A DNA stretch of 46,114 nt. Origin: Candidatus Eisenbergiella merdavium (lineage in GTDB: Bacteria > Bacillota > Clostridia > Lachnospirales > Lachnospiraceae). This document shows positions 7,635-16,773 of this stretch, one piece after another (positions within the stretch are counted from its first letter, which is position 1; each line of letters opens with the position of its first letter). The position numbers and the translations under genes were made by a program. Below the pieces are notes generated by a model. The model saw only the letters and a program-made list of their open reading frames with translations, was not told the origin of the DNA and did no database searches. The DNA lies in contig DWWS01000017.1 of the NCBI GenBank assembly GCA_019119595.1, positions 1 through 46,114 of the forward strand, given 5' to 3'.

Positions 7635-8477
7635 ATGGGAATTAAGACTTATAACCCATATACACCTTCCAGAAGAAACATGACTGGCTCCGATTTCGCT
7701 GAGATCACGAAGACGACTCCTGAAAAGAGCCTGTGCGTTTCCCTGAAGAAGAATGCCGGACGCAACAACCAGGGTAAGATCACCGTGAGACATCGCGGCG
7801 GCGGAAACAGAAGAAAATACAGAGTGATCGATTTTAAGAGATATAAGGATGATGTGCCCGCTACCGTTATCGGCATCGAGTACGATCCCAACAGAACGGC
7901 AAACATCGCTCTGATCAGCTATGCAGACGGTGAGAAGGCATATATCCTTGCTCCTGTGGGACTGACTGACGGCATGAAGATCATGAACGGCCCTCACGCT
8001 GAAGTGAGAGTCGGCAACTGCCTGCCTCTGTCTGAAATCCCTGTTGGTACCCAGGTACACAACATCGAGCTGTATCCCGGAAGAGGCGGCCAGCTGGTTC
8101 GTTCCGCCGGAAACAGCGCGCAGCTTATGGCTAAGGAAGGCAAGTATGCGACCCTGAGACTTCCTTCCGGAGAAATGAGAATGGTTCCTCTTGTTTGCCG
8201 CGCAACCGTAGGCGTTGTCGGAAATGCGGATCACAACCTGATCAACATCGGTAAGGCCGGACGTAAGCGTCACATGGGCATCCGTCCCACTGTCCGCGGT
8301 TCCGTCATGAACCCCAACGATCACCCGCACGGCGGTGGTGAAGGCAAGACCGGCATCGGACGTCCGGGCCCGAGCACTCCTTGGGGTAAGCCTGCACTCG
8401 GCTTGAAGACGCGTAAGAAGAAAAACAAATCCAACAAGCTGATTGTCAGAAGAAGAGACGGTAAGGCGATTAAATAA
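7635..8477 (+). CDS. rplB: 50S ribosomal protein L2
   Basis: 280 residues, complete. L2 is needed for subunit joining and peptidyl transferase activity. Canonical features: [21 protein letters not shown], the [22 protein letters not shown] segment, and the C-terminal [18 protein letters not shown]...[22 protein letters not shown] containing the conserved His of the catalytic-centre loop. 14 bp before rpsS. Confidence 0.98.
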   Translation: MGIKTYNPYTPSRRNMTGSDFAEITKTTPEKSLCVSLKKNAGRNNQGKITVRHRGGGNRRKYRVIDFKRYKDDVPATVIGIEYDPNRTANIALISYADGEKAYILAPVGLTDGMKIMNGPHAEVRVGNCLPLSEIPVGTQVHNIELYPGRGGQLVRSAGNSAQLMAKEGKYATLRLPSGEMRMVPLVCRATVGVVGNADHNLINIGKAGRKRHMGIRPTVRGSVMNPNDHPHGGGEGKTGIGRPGPSTPWGKPALGLKTRKKKNKSNKLIVRRRDGKAIK

Positions 8478-8491
8478 GGAGGACGAATCAA

Positions 8492-8773
8492 ATGGCTAGA
8501 TCACTGAAAAAGGGACCGTTTGCGGATGCAAGCCTTCTCAAGAAAGTAGATGCAATGAATGCGGCCGGACAGAAGCAGGTTATCAAGACCTGGTCCCGCC
8601 GTTCCACAATCTTTCCGTCCTTTGTAGGACACACCATCGCTGTCCATGACGGAAGAAAACATGTGCCTGTATATGTGACCGAGGATATGGTTGGACACAA
8701 GCTGGGCGAGTTCGTGGCCACCAGAACCTACAGAGGACATGGAAAAGACGAAAAGAAATCCAAGGTGAGGTAA
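8492..8773 (+). CDS. rpsS: 30S ribosomal protein S19
   Basis: 93 residues, complete. Forms a complex with S13 in the 30S head and contacts the A-site region. [10 protein letters not shown] at the start, [42 protein letters not shown] and TRTYRGHG are diagnostic. Preceded by AAGGAGG and closely spaced to rplB and rplV. Confidence 0.97.
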   Translation: MARSLKKGPFADASLLKKVDAMNAAGQKQVIKTWSRRSTIFPSFVGHTIAVHDGRKHVPVYVTEDMVGHKLGEFVATRTYRGHGKDEKKSKVR

Positions 8774-8792
8774 TTGAAAGGAGGTTTTATCC

Positions 8793-9179
8793 ATGGCTAA
8801 GGGACATAGAACCCAGATTAAGAGAGAAAGAAATGCACAGAAAGATACAAGACCTTCTGCAAAGTTATCCTACGCAAGGGTTTCTGTACAGAAAGCATGC
8901 TTCGTACTGGACGCCATCAGAGGCAAGGACGTTACGACGGCACTGGCTATCCTGGAATACAATCCCAGATATGCTTCCAGCCTGATCAAGAAGCTTCTTG
9001 AGTCCGCGATTGCGAATGCGGAAAACAACAACGGCATGAACAGGGATAACCTTTACATCGCCGAATGCTTCGCAAACAAGGGACCCACGATGAAGAGAAT
9101 TCATCCCAGAGCACAGGGAAGGGCTTACAGGATCGAAAAGAGAATGAGCCACATCACTCTGGTGCTGGACGAGAAATAA
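8793..9179 (+). CDS. rplV: 50S ribosomal protein L22
   Basis: 128 residues. L22 binds all 23S domains and its beta hairpin lines the exit tunnel. Recognised by KLSYARVSVQKACFVLDAIRG, NPRYASSLIKKLLESAIANAENN and the hairpin tip GPTMKRIHPRAQGRAYRIEKR. The N-terminus is about 15 residues longer than in E. coli, as common in Clostridia. Preceded by AAAGGAGG. A 117-bp gap to rpsC follows. Confidence 0.97.
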   Translation: MAKGHRTQIKRERNAQKDTRPSAKLSYARVSVQKACFVLDAIRGKDVTTALAILEYNPRYASSLIKKLLESAIANAENNNGMNRDNLYIAECFANKGPTMKRIHPRAQGRAYRIEKRMSHITLVLDEK

Positions 9180-9296
9180 TCTGAGGAGGGAAATGCCTTT
9201 TCGCGGTGGCTGCCCGGAATGAACCGGGATGGGAAGCAAACAGGCTGTCGGCCGGATTCCTTCGGACACCGCGGGGCAGAAATGAAAGGAGAAAAT
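9180..9296 (+). other. Spacer between rplV and rpsC with an orphan start
   Basis: The gap opens with GAGGAGGG and an ATG at 9193 that would encode only nine codons, whose stop overlaps an ATG at 9219 in frame with rpsC. A hairpin CCCGG/CCGGG lies at 9213-9228. The real rpsC site is AAAGGAG shortly before 9297. Whether the short leader frame is translated is unknown. Confidence 0.4.
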
Positions 9297-9974
9297 ATGG
9301 GACAGAAAGTTAATCCTCATGGCCTGAGAGTCGGCGTTATCAAAGACTGGGATTCCAGATGGTACGCGGATGCTGAGTTTTCAGACTTCTTAGTAGAAGA
9401 TTACAATATCAGAAAATTCTTAAAGAAAAAGCTTTACAATGCCGGCGTTTCCAAGATCGAGATCGAAAGGGCGTCCGACAGAGTGAAGGTGATCCTTTAT
9501 ACGGCAAAGCCCGGCGTTGTGATCGGCAAGGGCGGCGCTGAAATCGAGGTGACCAGGAAAGAGCTTTCCAAGCTCACCGACAAGAAGGTCCTGATCGACA
9601 TCAAGGAGATCAAGAGACCCGACAGAGATGCGCAGCTGGTTGCGGAGAACATCGCGCAGCAGCTTGAGAACCGCGTTTCCTTCAGAAGAGCGATGAAGTC
9701 CTGCATGGGAAGAACCATGAAGGCCGGAGCGCTCGGCATCAAGACCGCCGTGGCAGGCCGTCTGGGCGGAGCCGATATCGCGCGTACCGAGTTCTACAGC
9801 GAGGGAACCATCCCGCTTCAGACTCTGAGAGCCGACATCGACTACGGATTTGCAGAAGCTGACACCACCTACGGAAAGCTGGGCGTCAAGGTTTGGATTT
9901 ATAAGGGAGAAGTTCTTCCTGCGAAGGGAAACAGTGAAGGAAAGAAGACTTCACCGGAAGGGAGCGATAAATAA
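9297..9974 (+). CDS. rpsC: 30S ribosomal protein S3
   Basis: 225 residues, complete. S3 forms part of the mRNA entry helicase. The start [13 protein letters not shown] at 9297 is universal for the family and follows AAAGGAG. The KH type II domain carries [20 protein letters not shown]; the C-terminal half has [20 protein letters not shown] and the [23 protein letters not shown] block. Its TAA overlaps the start of rplP (TAATG). Confidence 0.97.
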   Translation: MGQKVNPHGLRVGVIKDWDSRWYADAEFSDFLVEDYNIRKFLKKKLYNAGVSKIEIERASDRVKVILYTAKPGVVIGKGGAEIEVTRKELSKLTDKKVLIDIKEIKRPDRDAQLVAENIAQQLENRVSFRRAMKSCMGRTMKAGALGIKTAVAGRLGGADIARTEFYSEGTIPLQTLRADIDYGFAEADTTYGKLGVKVWIYKGEVLPAKGNSEGKKTSPEGSDK

Positions 9975-10411
9975 TGTTAATGCCGAAGAGAGTAAAACGT
10001 CGTAAACAGTTCCGCGGTTCCATGGCTGGAAAAGCGACCCGCGGCAACACCATCACCTATGGCGAGTACGGTCTTGTGGCCACCGAGCCCTGCTGGATCA
10101 AGTCCAATCAGATCGAAGCTGCCCGTATCGCTCTGACCCGTTACACCAAGCGTACCGGTAAGGTGTGGATCAAGATCTTCCCTGATAAGCCTGTAACGGC
10201 GAAGCCCGCCGAGACCCGTATGGGTTCCGGTAAGGGTACTCTGGAATACTGGGTTGCGGTCGTAAAGCCCGGACGCGTTATGTTCGAGATCGCAGGCGTT
10301 CCGGAGGAGGCCGCAAAAGAAGCATTACGTCTTGCTATGCATAAGCTTCCATGTAAATGTAAAATTGTTTCGAAAGCAGATTTGGAAGGCGGTGTATCAA
10401 ATGAAAACTAA
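9974..10411 (+). CDS. rplP: 50S ribosomal protein L16
   Basis: 145 residues. Binds the A-site region and helps place aminoacyl-t[22 protein letters not shown] at the start, [27 protein letters not shown] and the [13 protein letters not shown] loop (here [21 protein letters not shown]) are diagnostic. Start overlaps the stop of rpsC by one base and its end overlaps rpmC by 11 bases. Confidence 0.97.
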   Translation: MLMPKRVKRRKQFRGSMAGKATRGNTITYGEYGLVATEPCWIKSNQIEAARIALTRYTKRTGKVWIKIFPDKPVTAKPAETRMGSGKGTLEYWVAVVKPGRVMFEIAGVPEEAAKEALRLAMHKLPCKCKIVSKADLEGGVSNEN

Positions 10412-10610
10412 GCAGTATGTTGAAGATTTAAAGAAAAAATCCGACGCTGATCTGGCGCAGGAGCTGGTAAACGCCAAAAAAGAACTTTTCAATTTGAGAT
10501 TCCAGAACGCAACCAATCAGCTTGATAATACGGCAAGAATTAAAGAGGTAAGGAAGAACATCGCAAGGATCCAGACCCTCATTACTGAGAAGGCCAAGGC
10601 CGCTCAGTAA
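10401..10610 (+). CDS. rpmC: 50S ribosomal protein L29
   Basis: 69 residues, two-helix protein at the tunnel exit beside L23. Starts [10 protein letters not shown]; the conserved [26 protein letters not shown] and [15 protein letters not shown] segments are clear. The start at 10401 overlaps the end of rplP, where GGAAGGCGGTG serves as the ribosome binding site. Longer upstream reading in the same frame overlaps L16 and is not credible. Confidence 0.95.
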   Translation: MKTKQYVEDLKKKSDADLAQELVNAKKELFNLRFQNATNQLDNTARIKEVRKNIARIQTLITEKAKAAQ

Positions 10611-10633
10611 ATTCCAGAAAGGAGCACATTGAC

Positions 10634-10891
10634 GTGGAAGAAAGAAATCTGAGAAAAACACGTACTGGTAAAGTCGTGAGCAATAAGATGCAGAAAACCA
10701 TCGTTGTGGCTGTTGAGGATCATGTAAAGCATCCCCTCTACGGCAAGATCGTAAAGAGGACCTACAAGCTGAAGGCGCATGACGAGAACAACGACTGCAA
10801 TATCGGCGATACCGTAAAAGTTATGGAAACAAGACCGCTCTCCAAGGATAAGAGATGGCGCCTTGTGGAAATCATCGAAAGAGCAAAATAA
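10634..10891 (+). CDS. rpsQ: 30S ribosomal protein S17
   Basis: 85 residues, normal length, OB-fold primary 16S binder. [20 protein letters not shown], then [31 protein letters not shown] and [16 protein letters not shown] are diagnostic. Translation begins at a GTG, with AAAGGAG upstream, one of a few non-ATG starts in the array (also rplE, rpoA). Confidence 0.96.
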   Translation: MEERNLRKTRTGKVVSNKMQKTIVVAVEDHVKHPLYGKIVKRTYKLKAHDENNDCNIGDTVKVMETRPLSKDKRWRLVEIIERAK

Positions 10892-10978
10892 TCTTAGCAG
10901 GATTGGAATTGCGGTTCCCGACATCCGTCCGGCTGCCGTGCCGGTGGAGGGAAGGGATCGGCGGAAGGAGAAATTAGC
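10892..10978 (+). other. Short structured spacer between rpsQ and rplN
   Basis: 87 bp without a gene; contains small G/C hairpins around CGGCTGCCGTGCCGG and the rplN ribosome binding site GGAAGGAG. Confidence 0.35.
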
Positions 10979-11347
10979 ATGATTCAACAGGAAAGCAGAT
11001 TGAAGGTTGCGGATAATACCGGTGCGAAAGAGCTCCTGTGCATCAGAGTTATGGGAGGCTCCACGAGAAGGTATGCCAATATCGGCGACATTATCGTTGC
11101 CACCGTTAAAGATGCAACACCAGGCGGCGTTGTAAAAAAAGGCGATGTTGTTAAGGCTGTGGTTGTCCGCACGGTAAAAGGCGCCCGTCGTAAAGACGGT
11201 TCTTATATCAAATTCGACGAGAACGCTGCTGTGATCATCAAGGACGACAAGACCCCCAGAGGAACCCGTATCTTTGGACCAGTAGCAAGAGAGCTTCGTG
11301 AGAAACAGTTTATGAGAATTGTATCTCTGGCTCCCGAAGTATTATAG
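10979..11347 (+). CDS. rplN: 50S ribosomal protein L14
   Basis: 122 residues, exact family length. L14 forms an inter-subunit bridge and binds the silencing factor Rsf[45 protein letters not shown] and [27 protein letters not shown] are canonical. Ten bases separate it from rplX. Confidence 0.98.
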   Translation: MIQQESRLKVADNTGAKELLCIRVMGGSTRRYANIGDIIVATVKDATPGGVVKKGDVVKAVVVRTVKGARRKDGSYIKFDENAAVIIKDDKTPRGTRIFGPVARELREKQFMRIVSLAPEVL

Positions 11348-11357
11348 GAGGTGCCTT

Positions 11358-11684
11358 ATGTCAACGATGAAAATTAAGAAGGGCGATACCGTTAAGGTGA
11401 TCGCCGGCAAGGATAAGGACAAGGAAGGAAAAGTCCTTTCCGTAGATAAAAAGAACGGCAGGGTTGTTGTGGAAGGCGTGAACATGGTGACCAAGCATGT
11501 AAAGCCCTCCGCTGCGAACCAGGACGGCGGAATTGTTCAGAAGGAAGCCGCGCTTGACGCATCCAACGTAATGTATGTGCATAACGGCAAGCCTACCAGA
11601 ATCGGATTTAAGATGGAAGACGGCAAAAAGGTGCGCTACGCGAAAGCAACCGGAGAAGTGATCTCCGATAAGGCTGCAAAGTGA
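11358..11684 (+). CDS. rplX: 50S ribosomal protein L24
   Basis: 108 residues, an assembly initiator with an N-terminal KOW motif (KIKKGDTVKVIAGKDKDKEGKVL) and the conserved VVVEGVNMVTKHVKPS. The start MSTMKIKK at 11358 follows TAGGAGGTGCC; an earlier in-frame codon overlaps rplN and is not used. Confidence 0.96.
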   Translation: MSTMKIKKGDTVKVIAGKDKDKEGKVLSVDKKNGRVVVEGVNMVTKHVKPSAANQDGGIVQKEAALDASNVMYVHNGKPTRIGFKMEDGKKVRYAKATGEVISDKAAK

Positions 11685-11715
11685 TTGAACAATTCGAAGG
11701 AAGGAGGCCGTAAAC

Positions 11716-12255
11716 GTGAGCAGACTGAAAGACTTATACAATGATCAGATTGTAGAAGCGATGACCAAGAAATTTGGTTATAAAAATATTATGGAAGTTC
11801 CGAAGCTGGATAAGATCGTCATCAACATGGGTGTTGGCGAGGCAAAGGATAATGCGAAGGCTCTGGAATCCGCTGTGAAGGACCTTGAAATCATTTCCGG
11901 TCAGCACGCAGTTCTTACCAAGGCGAAGAAGTCCGTTGCAAACTTCAAGATCAGAGAGGGAATGGCCATCGGCTGCAAGACCACTCTGCGCGGCGAGAAG
12001 ATGTACGATTTCCTGGATCGTCTGGTGAACCTGGCTCTTCCCCGTGTACGTGACTTCAGGGGCGTAAATCCCGACGCGTTCGACGGAAGAGGAAATTACG
12101 CGCTGGGCATTAAGGAGCAGCTCATCTTCCCCGAGATCGAGTACGATAAGGTGGATAAGGTGAGAGGTATGGACGTTATCATCGTTACTACTGCAAAGAC
12201 GGACGAAGAGGCACGCGAATTACTGAAACTGTTCAACATGCCTTTCGAAAAATAA
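11716..12255 (+). CDS. rplE: 50S ribosomal protein L5
   Basis: 179 residues, full length. Carries 5S rRNA into the large subunit and touches the P-site tRNA. Identified by [43 protein letters not shown], and [37 protein letters not shown] start with AAGGAGG upstream; 12 bp before rpsZ. Confidence 0.97.
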   Translation: MSRLKDLYNDQIVEAMTKKFGYKNIMEVPKLDKIVINMGVGEAKDNAKALESAVKDLEIISGQHAVLTKAKKSVANFKIREGMAIGCKTTLRGEKMYDFLDRLVNLALPRVRDFRGVNPDAFDGRGNYALGIKEQLIFPEIEYDKVDKVRGMDVIIVTTAKTDEEARELLKLFNMPFEK

Positions 12256-12267
12256 GGAGGTTCATTC

Positions 12268-12453
12268 ATGGCTAAGACAGCAATGAAGATTAAACAGCAG
12301 CGCACACCCAAATTCTCCACCAGAGCGTACACCCGCTGCAAGATTTGCGGACGCCCGCATGCTGTTTTGAGAAAATACGGAATCTGCAGAATCTGCTTCC
12401 GTGAACTTGCGTACAAGGGACAGATCCCCGGAGTCAAGAAGGCAAGCTGGTAA
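12268..12453 (+). CDS. rpsZ: 30S ribosomal protein S14 type Z (zinc-binding)
   Basis: 61 residues, the short zinc form. The four Cys ligands are at residues 24, 27, 40 and 43 (CKIC...CRIC) and the C-terminus is the invariant [11 protein letters not shown]. As a Zn-dependent S14 it is the form usually replaced by a Cys-less paralogue under zinc starvation in Firmicutes; no such paralogue is in this window. Preceded by AAGGAGG, 12 bp after rplE. Confidence 0.97.
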   Translation: MAKTAMKIKQQRTPKFSTRAYTRCKICGRPHAVLRKYGICRICFRELAYKGQIPGVKKASW

Positions 12454-12575
12454 GAGCCGCCCGGATACGGAGAGCGGGAGACGCCTGAGCGAAAGCGCTT
12501 ATGGAAAAAGGCGTTCCTGCGGCCGGGATCGGGAAGGCAGAATTTTGGTATAGAAAGAACAAGGAGGCAATTCTA

Positions 12576-12977
12576 ATGACAATGAGCGATCCGATTGCAG
12601 ATATGCTTACAAGAATCCGTAATGCCAATACTGCAAAACATGATACAGTAGATGTACCTTCATCCAAAATGAAGCTGGCGATTGCACAGATTCTTCTGGA
12701 GGAGGGATATATTAAGAAGTACGATATTCTGGATGACGGTCCTTTCAAGACCATCCACATCACCCTGAAGTACGGTGAGGATAAGAACCACAAGATCATC
12801 ACCGGCCTGAAGAGAATCTCCAAGCCCGGCCTTCGTGTGTATGCCGGCAAGGAAGAGCTTCCCAGAGTGCTTGGCGGACTCGGCATCGCCATCATTTCCA
12901 CCAACCAGGGCGTAGTTACCGATAAGAAGGCAAGAGAGCTTCAGGTAGGCGGCGAGGTTCTGGCGTTTGTCTGGTAA
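12576..12977 (+). CDS. rpsH: 30S ribosomal protein S8
   Basis: 133 residues. S8 binds 16S helix 21 and in E. coli represses the spc operon. [18 protein letters not shown] at the start, and [45 protein letters not shown] with GGEVLAFVW at the end are diagnostic. The start at 12576 follows AAGGAGG; the preceding 122 bp (12454-12575) hold no gene. The stop codon lies inside a small duplicated hairpin (12965-13001). Confidence 0.97.
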   Translation: MTMSDPIADMLTRIRNANTAKHDTVDVPSSKMKLAIAQILLEEGYIKKYDILDDGPFKTIHITLKYGEDKNHKIITGLKRISKPGLRVYAGKEELPRVLGGLGIAIISTNQGVVTDKKARELQVGGEVLAFVW

Positions 12978-13001
12978 GACAAACATGTCTGGTAAGACAA
13001 A
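12965..13001 (+). repeat. Duplicated hairpin spanning the rpsH stop codon
   Basis: A 16-base unit, TGTCTGGTAAGACAAA, occurs at 12968-12983 and again at 12986-13001. The first copy forms the stem GTTTGTC (12965-12971)/GACAAAC (12978-12984) with TGGTAA, the last sense codon and stop of rpsH, in the loop. The rest of the gap to rplF (13002-13111) has no gene; the rplF site AAAGGAGG is at its end. Confidence 0.65.
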
Positions 13002-13111
13002 ACTGAAAACATGGAACGAAACACGCTGCAGCAGTCGCCCTGGTTCGCCGCCTGCTACGACAGGCCGGACAGAGGCGAGACGGGCAGCAATCATATAAAG
13101 GAGGTACGGGC

Positions 13112-13654
13112 ATGTCACGTATAGGAAGAATGCCAATCGCGGTTCCCGCAGGTGTGACTGTGGAGATTGCAGAAAATAATAAAGTGACGGTAAAAGGTCC
13201 GAAGGGTACTCTGGAGAGAGTTCTCCCTTCCGAGATGGAGATCAAGCTGGAGGGTAACGAGGTCATCGTTTCCAGACCCAACGATCTGAAGAAAATGAAG
13301 TCCCTGCACGGCCTGACCAGAACCCTGATCAACAACATGGTCGTTGGCGTTACCGCTGGCTACGAGAAGAAGCTTGAGGTAAACGGCGTGGGCTACAGGG
13401 CTGCAAAAGCCGGTAAGAAATTAACCTTATCTCTGGGATACTCCCATCCCGTTGAAATGGAAGATCCGGAAGGCATCGAGACGGTTCTGGAAGGCCAGAA
13501 CGTGATTATCGTAAAGGGTATCGATAAGGAAAAGGTCGGACAGTTTGCCGCCGAGATCAGAGACAAGAGAAGACCGGAGCCTTATAAGGGCAAGGGTATC
13601 AAGTATGCGGATGAGACCATCAGACGCAAAGTTGGTAAGACCGGTAAGAAATAA
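13112..13654 (+). CDS. rplF: 50S ribosomal protein L6
   Basis: 180 residues with the usual two related domains. [27 protein letters not shown] in the first, and the C-terminal [11 protein letters not shown]...[35 protein letters not shown] which binds near the GTPase centre. Preceded by AAAGGAGGT; 20 bp before rplR. Confidence 0.98.
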   Translation: MSRIGRMPIAVPAGVTVEIAENNKVTVKGPKGTLERVLPSEMEIKLEGNEVIVSRPNDLKKMKSLHGLTRTLINNMVVGVTAGYEKKLEVNGVGYRAAKAGKKLTLSLGYSHPVEMEDPEGIETVLEGQNVIIVKGIDKEKVGQFAAEIRDKRRPEPYKGKGIKYADETIRRKVGKTGKK

Positions 13655-13674
13655 GAGATAAGGAGAGTGTGAAA

Positions 13675-14043
13675 ATGGTTAGTAAGAAATCGAGACAAGA
13701 AGTTCGTTTGAACAAGCACAGAAGACTGCGTAACCGTTTCAGCGGCACGGCCGAAAGGCCCCGTCTGTCTGTGTTCAGAAGCAATAATCATATGTATGCT
13801 CAAATTATCGACGATACCGTTGGAAACACCCTGGTTGCTGCTTCCACCGTTGAAAAGGCGGTGAAGGCTGAGCTGGAGAAGACCAATGACGTTGACGCTG
13901 CAGCATATCTGGGAACCGTAATCGCCAAGAGAGCTCTGGAAAAGGGAATCAATACCGTTGTCTTCGACAGAGGAGGCTTCATTTACCAGGGCAAGATCGC
14001 TGCATTGGCTGAGGCGGCAAGAGAAGCCGGCCTTGAATTCTAA
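13675..14043 (+). CDS. rplR: 50S ribosomal protein L18
   Basis: 122 residues, 5S rRNA binder. [44 protein letters not shown] and the terminal [26 protein letters not shown] are diagnostic. The ATG at 13675 lies nine bases after AAGGAG; a GTG two codons earlier is too close to that site. Confidence 0.97.
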   Translation: MVSKKSRQEVRLNKHRRLRNRFSGTAERPRLSVFRSNNHMYAQIIDDTVGNTLVAASTVEKAVKAELEKTNDVDAAAYLGTVIAKRALEKGINTVVFDRGGFIYQGKIAALAEAAREAGLEF

Positions 14044-14064
14044 GGAAGGGAGAAAACGTCGTAA

Positions 14065-14574
14065 ATGAGACATACAATCATTGACACAAGCAATCTGGAG
14101 CTTACTGAAAAAGTAGTTACCATCAAACGTGTAACCAAGGTTGTAAAGGGCGGACGCAACATGCGCTTTACGGCTCTGGTGGTAGTCGGTGACGGAGCAG
14201 GCCACGTAGGCGTTGGACTGGGTAAGGCTGCAGAAATCCCGGAAGCGATCCGCAAGGGAAAAGAGGACGCCGCCAAGAACCTGATCAGCGTTGCGCTGGA
14301 TGAAAACAACAGTATCACCCATGAATTCCTTGGAAAGTTTGGTTCCTCAACCGTTCTTCTCAAGAAGGCTCCCGAAGGAACGGGTATTATCGCCGGCGGT
14401 CCGGTTCGTATCGTATGCGAGCTGGCAGGCATCAAGAATATCCGTACCAAGTCCCTTGGTTCCAACAACAAGCAGAATGTTGTTCTTGCGACCATCGAGG
14501 GCCTGAGCCAGCTTAAGACTCCTGAAGAAGTAGCGGCTAACCGCGGGAAGTCTGTTGACGAGGTTATGGCTTAA
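14065..14574 (+). CDS. rpsE: 30S ribosomal protein S5
   Basis: 169 residues, full length; works in decoding fidelity and the mRNA entry site. The N-terminal double-stranded RNA-binding fold has [32 protein letters not shown], and the S5 C-terminal domain carries [22 protein letters not shown] and [11 protein letters not shown]. Residues of the spectinomycin loop (KGGRNMRF) look ordinary. Confidence 0.97.
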   Translation: MRHTIIDTSNLELTEKVVTIKRVTKVVKGGRNMRFTALVVVGDGAGHVGVGLGKAAEIPEAIRKGKEDAAKNLISVALDENNSITHEFLGKFGSSTVLLKKAPEGTGIIAGGPVRIVCELAGIKNIRTKSLGSNNKQNVVLATIEGLSQLKTPEEVAANRGKSVDEVMA

Positions 14575-14619
14575 GGAGAAACAGAGAGTGTGCCGCCAGC
14601 GGCGGCAAAAGGAGGAGAA

Positions 14620-14805
14620 ATGGCAGAGAAAATGTTGAAGATCACGCTGGTCAAATCCCCGATCGGTGCGGTTCCCAAGCACAAGGCTACCGTAACGGCA
14701 ATGGGACTTACCAAAATGCATAAGACAGTTGAGCTGCCCGACAACGCATCCACGAGAGGCATGATTGCCCAGGTCGGATACATGCTCAAAGTAGAAGAAG
14801 CGTAA
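14620..14805 (+). CDS. rpmD: 50S ribosomal protein L30
   Basis: 61 residues, normal length. [37 protein letters not shown] is typical. The ATG at 14620 follows AAAAGGAGG. Between rpsE and rpmD lies a hairpin built on GCCGC-CAGC-GGCGGC around 14591-14606 and a second Shine-Dalgarno-like AAGGAGAAA right after the rpsE stop. Confidence 0.95.
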   Translation: MAEKMLKITLVKSPIGAVPKHKATVTAMGLTKMHKTVELPDNASTRGMIAQVGYMLKVEEA

Positions 14806-14822
14806 GGCAGGAGGTGTCAGGA

Positions 14823-15263
14823 ATGGAATTATCAAATTTGCAGCCTGCAGCCGGTTCCAAGCACAGCGATAACTTCAGAAGAGGCCGTGGACATGGTTCA
14901 GGAAACGGAAAGACTGCCGGCAAGGGACACAAGGGTCAGAAGGCCCGTTCCGGTGCTCCCAGACCCGGTTTTGAAGGCGGCCAGATGCCGCTGTACAGAC
15001 GTATTCCCAAGAGAGGCTTCACCAACAGGAATACAAAGGAAATCGTAGGCATTAACATCAGCGCCCTCGAGGTGTTCGAGAACGGAACGACCGTTACCGT
15101 CGAGACCCTGCTTGAAAAGGGTATCGTAAAAAATCCGAAAGATGGGGTAAAGATCCTCGGAAATGGAGAACTTACCAAAAAACTCGATGTGAAGGCTGAT
15201 GCATTCAGCGCATCCGCAAAGGAGAAGATCGAGGCACTTGGTGGAACTGCAGAGGTGATGTAA
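14823..15263 (+). CDS. rplO: 50S ribosomal protein L15
   Basis: 146 residues. The Gly-rich N-terminal tail that threads into 23S rRNA is clear ([20 protein letters not shown], then [16 protein letters not shown]), followed by [17 protein letters not shown]. The start at 14823 follows GCAGGAGGTG. Stop overlaps secY start (TAATG), so membrane insertion of SecY is coupled to ribosomal protein output. Confidence 0.97.
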   Translation: MELSNLQPAAGSKHSDNFRRGRGHGSGNGKTAGKGHKGQKARSGAPRPGFEGGQMPLYRRIPKRGFTNRNTKEIVGINISALEVFENGTTVTVETLLEKGIVKNPKDGVKILGNGELTKKLDVKADAFSASAKEKIEALGGTAEVM

Positions 15264-16576
15264 TGCTTACAACACTTAAAAATGCCTTTAAAATGGGGGA
15301 ACTTCGGAAGAAGATCCTCTTTACCCTGGCTATGCTGGTTGTGATCCGTCTTGGATCACAACTGCCTGTGCCGGGCGTTGACAGGAGCTACTTCGCAAAC
15401 TGGTTTGCCGCTCAGACAGGGGACGCCTTCAATTTTTTTGACGCCTTCACGGGCGGCTCTTTTGAAAACATGTCCCTGTTCGCGCTGAATATCACTCCCT
15501 ACATCACATCCTCCATCATCATTCAGCTTCTGACCATTGCGATCCCGAAGCTGGAGGAGATGCAGAAGGACGGTGAGGAAGGAAGAAAGAAGCTGACTGC
15601 GATTACGAGATACGTAACGGTCGGCCTTGCTTTGATTCAGTCTGCGGCCATGGCCATCGGCTTTGGCGGAAGCGGCCTTCTGGAAGAGTACAATGCCCTT
15701 AATGTGATCACAGTTATCGCCGCTCTTACCGCAGGAAGCGCTTTCCTGATGTGGATCGGTGAGCGGATCACGGAAAACGGCGTTGGAAACGGTATCTCCA
15801 TCGTTCTGGTGATCAACATCATTTCCAGGATCCCGCAGGATTTTACCAGCCTGTTCAATCAGTTTGTTTTCGGAAAGCCTGTCGCAACAGCGGTTCTTGC
15901 CGTGATCATCATTCTTGCGGTTGTTCTTGCCATGGTTATCCTGGTCATTATCCTGAATGATGCGACGAGAAAAATCCCCGTTCAGTATGCGAAAAAGGTT
16001 CAGGGCCGAAAGATGGTTGGCGGACAGTCCACCAACATTCCTCTTAAGGTTAATACCGCAGGCGTTATCCCTGTTATCTTCGCTTCTTCCATCATGCAGT
16101 TCCCCGTTATCATCTGTTCCCTGCTCGGGTACAGCGGAACAGGCGTATGGAGACATATCCTGAACGGCTTAAGCTCAAACAACTGGTGCAATCCCAGCCA
16201 GCCTGTGTATTCCATCGGACTTGTGGTATATATTGTACTGGTGATCTTCTTCGCGTATTTCTATACCTCGATTACCTTTAATCCGTTGGAGATCGCGAAT
16301 AACATGAAGAAGCAGGGCGGCTTCATCCCGGGTATCCGTCCCGGAAAGCCCACCAGTGATTATCTGAACAAGATTCTGAACTATGTCATCTTCATCGGAG
16401 CCTGCGGACTGACCATTATCTGCGTCATTCCCTTCATCTTCAACGGTGTTTTCGGCGCCAGCGTTTCCTTCGGCGGAACGAGTCTGATCATTATCGTCAG
16501 CGTGGTGCTTGAGACCATCAAACAGATCGAGTCTCTGATGCTGGTGCGCAATTACAAGGGCTTCCTGAATGATTAA
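15263..16576 (+). CDS. secY: Preprotein translocase subunit SecY
   Basis: 437 residues, the ten-helix channel of the Sec translocon. Visible are the first helix (KKILFTLAMLVVIRLGSQLPVPGVD), the plug region GGSFENMSLFALNITPYITSSIIIQLL, the FLMWIGERITENGVGNGISIVL helix, the cytoplasmic loop KVQGRKMVGGQSTNIPLKVN and the TM7-TM8 region ending KQGGFIPGIRPGKPTSDYL. Located as usual between rplO and adk; one-base overlap with rplO. A hairpin and short repeats follow before adk. Confidence 0.98.
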   Translation: MLTTLKNAFKMGELRKKILFTLAMLVVIRLGSQLPVPGVDRSYFANWFAAQTGDAFNFFDAFTGGSFENMSLFALNITPYITSSIIIQLLTIAIPKLEEMQKDGEEGRKKLTAITRYVTVGLALIQSAAMAIGFGGSGLLEEYNALNVITVIAALTAGSAFLMWIGERITENGVGNGISIVLVINIISRIPQDFTSLFNQFVFGKPVATAVLAVIIILAVVLAMVILVIILNDATRKIPVQYAKKVQGRKMVGGQSTNIPLKVNTAGVIPVIFASSIMQFPVIICSLLGYSGTGVWRHILNGLSSNNWCNPSQPVYSIGLVVYIVLVIFFAYFYTSITFNPLEIANNMKKQGGFIPGIRPGKPTSDYLNKILNYVIFIGACGLTIICVIPFIFNGVFGASVSFGGTSLIIIVSVVLETIKQIESLMLVRNYKGFLND

Positions 16577-16618
16577 AGCAGCTTTTCATTGAGGCAGCTT
16601 TTATAAGAACTCACGAGA

Positions 16619-16661
16619 ATTGGGACAGAACGCAAGTTTTGTCCCAATGTGCTAATTTTTT
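16619..16661 (+). terminator. Partial terminator or attenuator after secY
   Basis: Stem ATTGGGACA (16619-16627)/TGTCCCAAT (16640-16648) followed, seven bases later, by TTTTTT. The offset T run makes it weaker than the rplQ terminator and it probably lets some transcripts continue into adk. Confidence 0.45.
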
Positions 16662-16694
16662 ATGCGCTATACATGCGCTGTACATGCGCTGAGG
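16662..16694 (+). repeat. Three 11-bp tandem repeats before adk
   Basis: ATGCGCTATAC, ATGCGCTGTAC and ATGCGCTGAGG follow one another in the 197-bp secY-adk gap. No gene is seen in that gap. Confidence 0.6.
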
Positions 16695-16773
16695 CCTGTA
16701 GCGCAGCGCCGGATCAGCTTTCGGCATGCGTGCTTCAGCTAAAAACGCTTCGACACGGAGGTAACAGGTAGAA

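Noticed and set aside
9219..9296. In-frame 26-residue extension of S3
   Set aside because: S3 proteins universally begin MGQKVNP, which has its own AAAGGAG; the extension is spacer DNA.
12501..12575. In-frame 25-residue extension of S8
   Set aside because: No ribosome binding site at 12501, and family start at 12576 has AAGGAGG.
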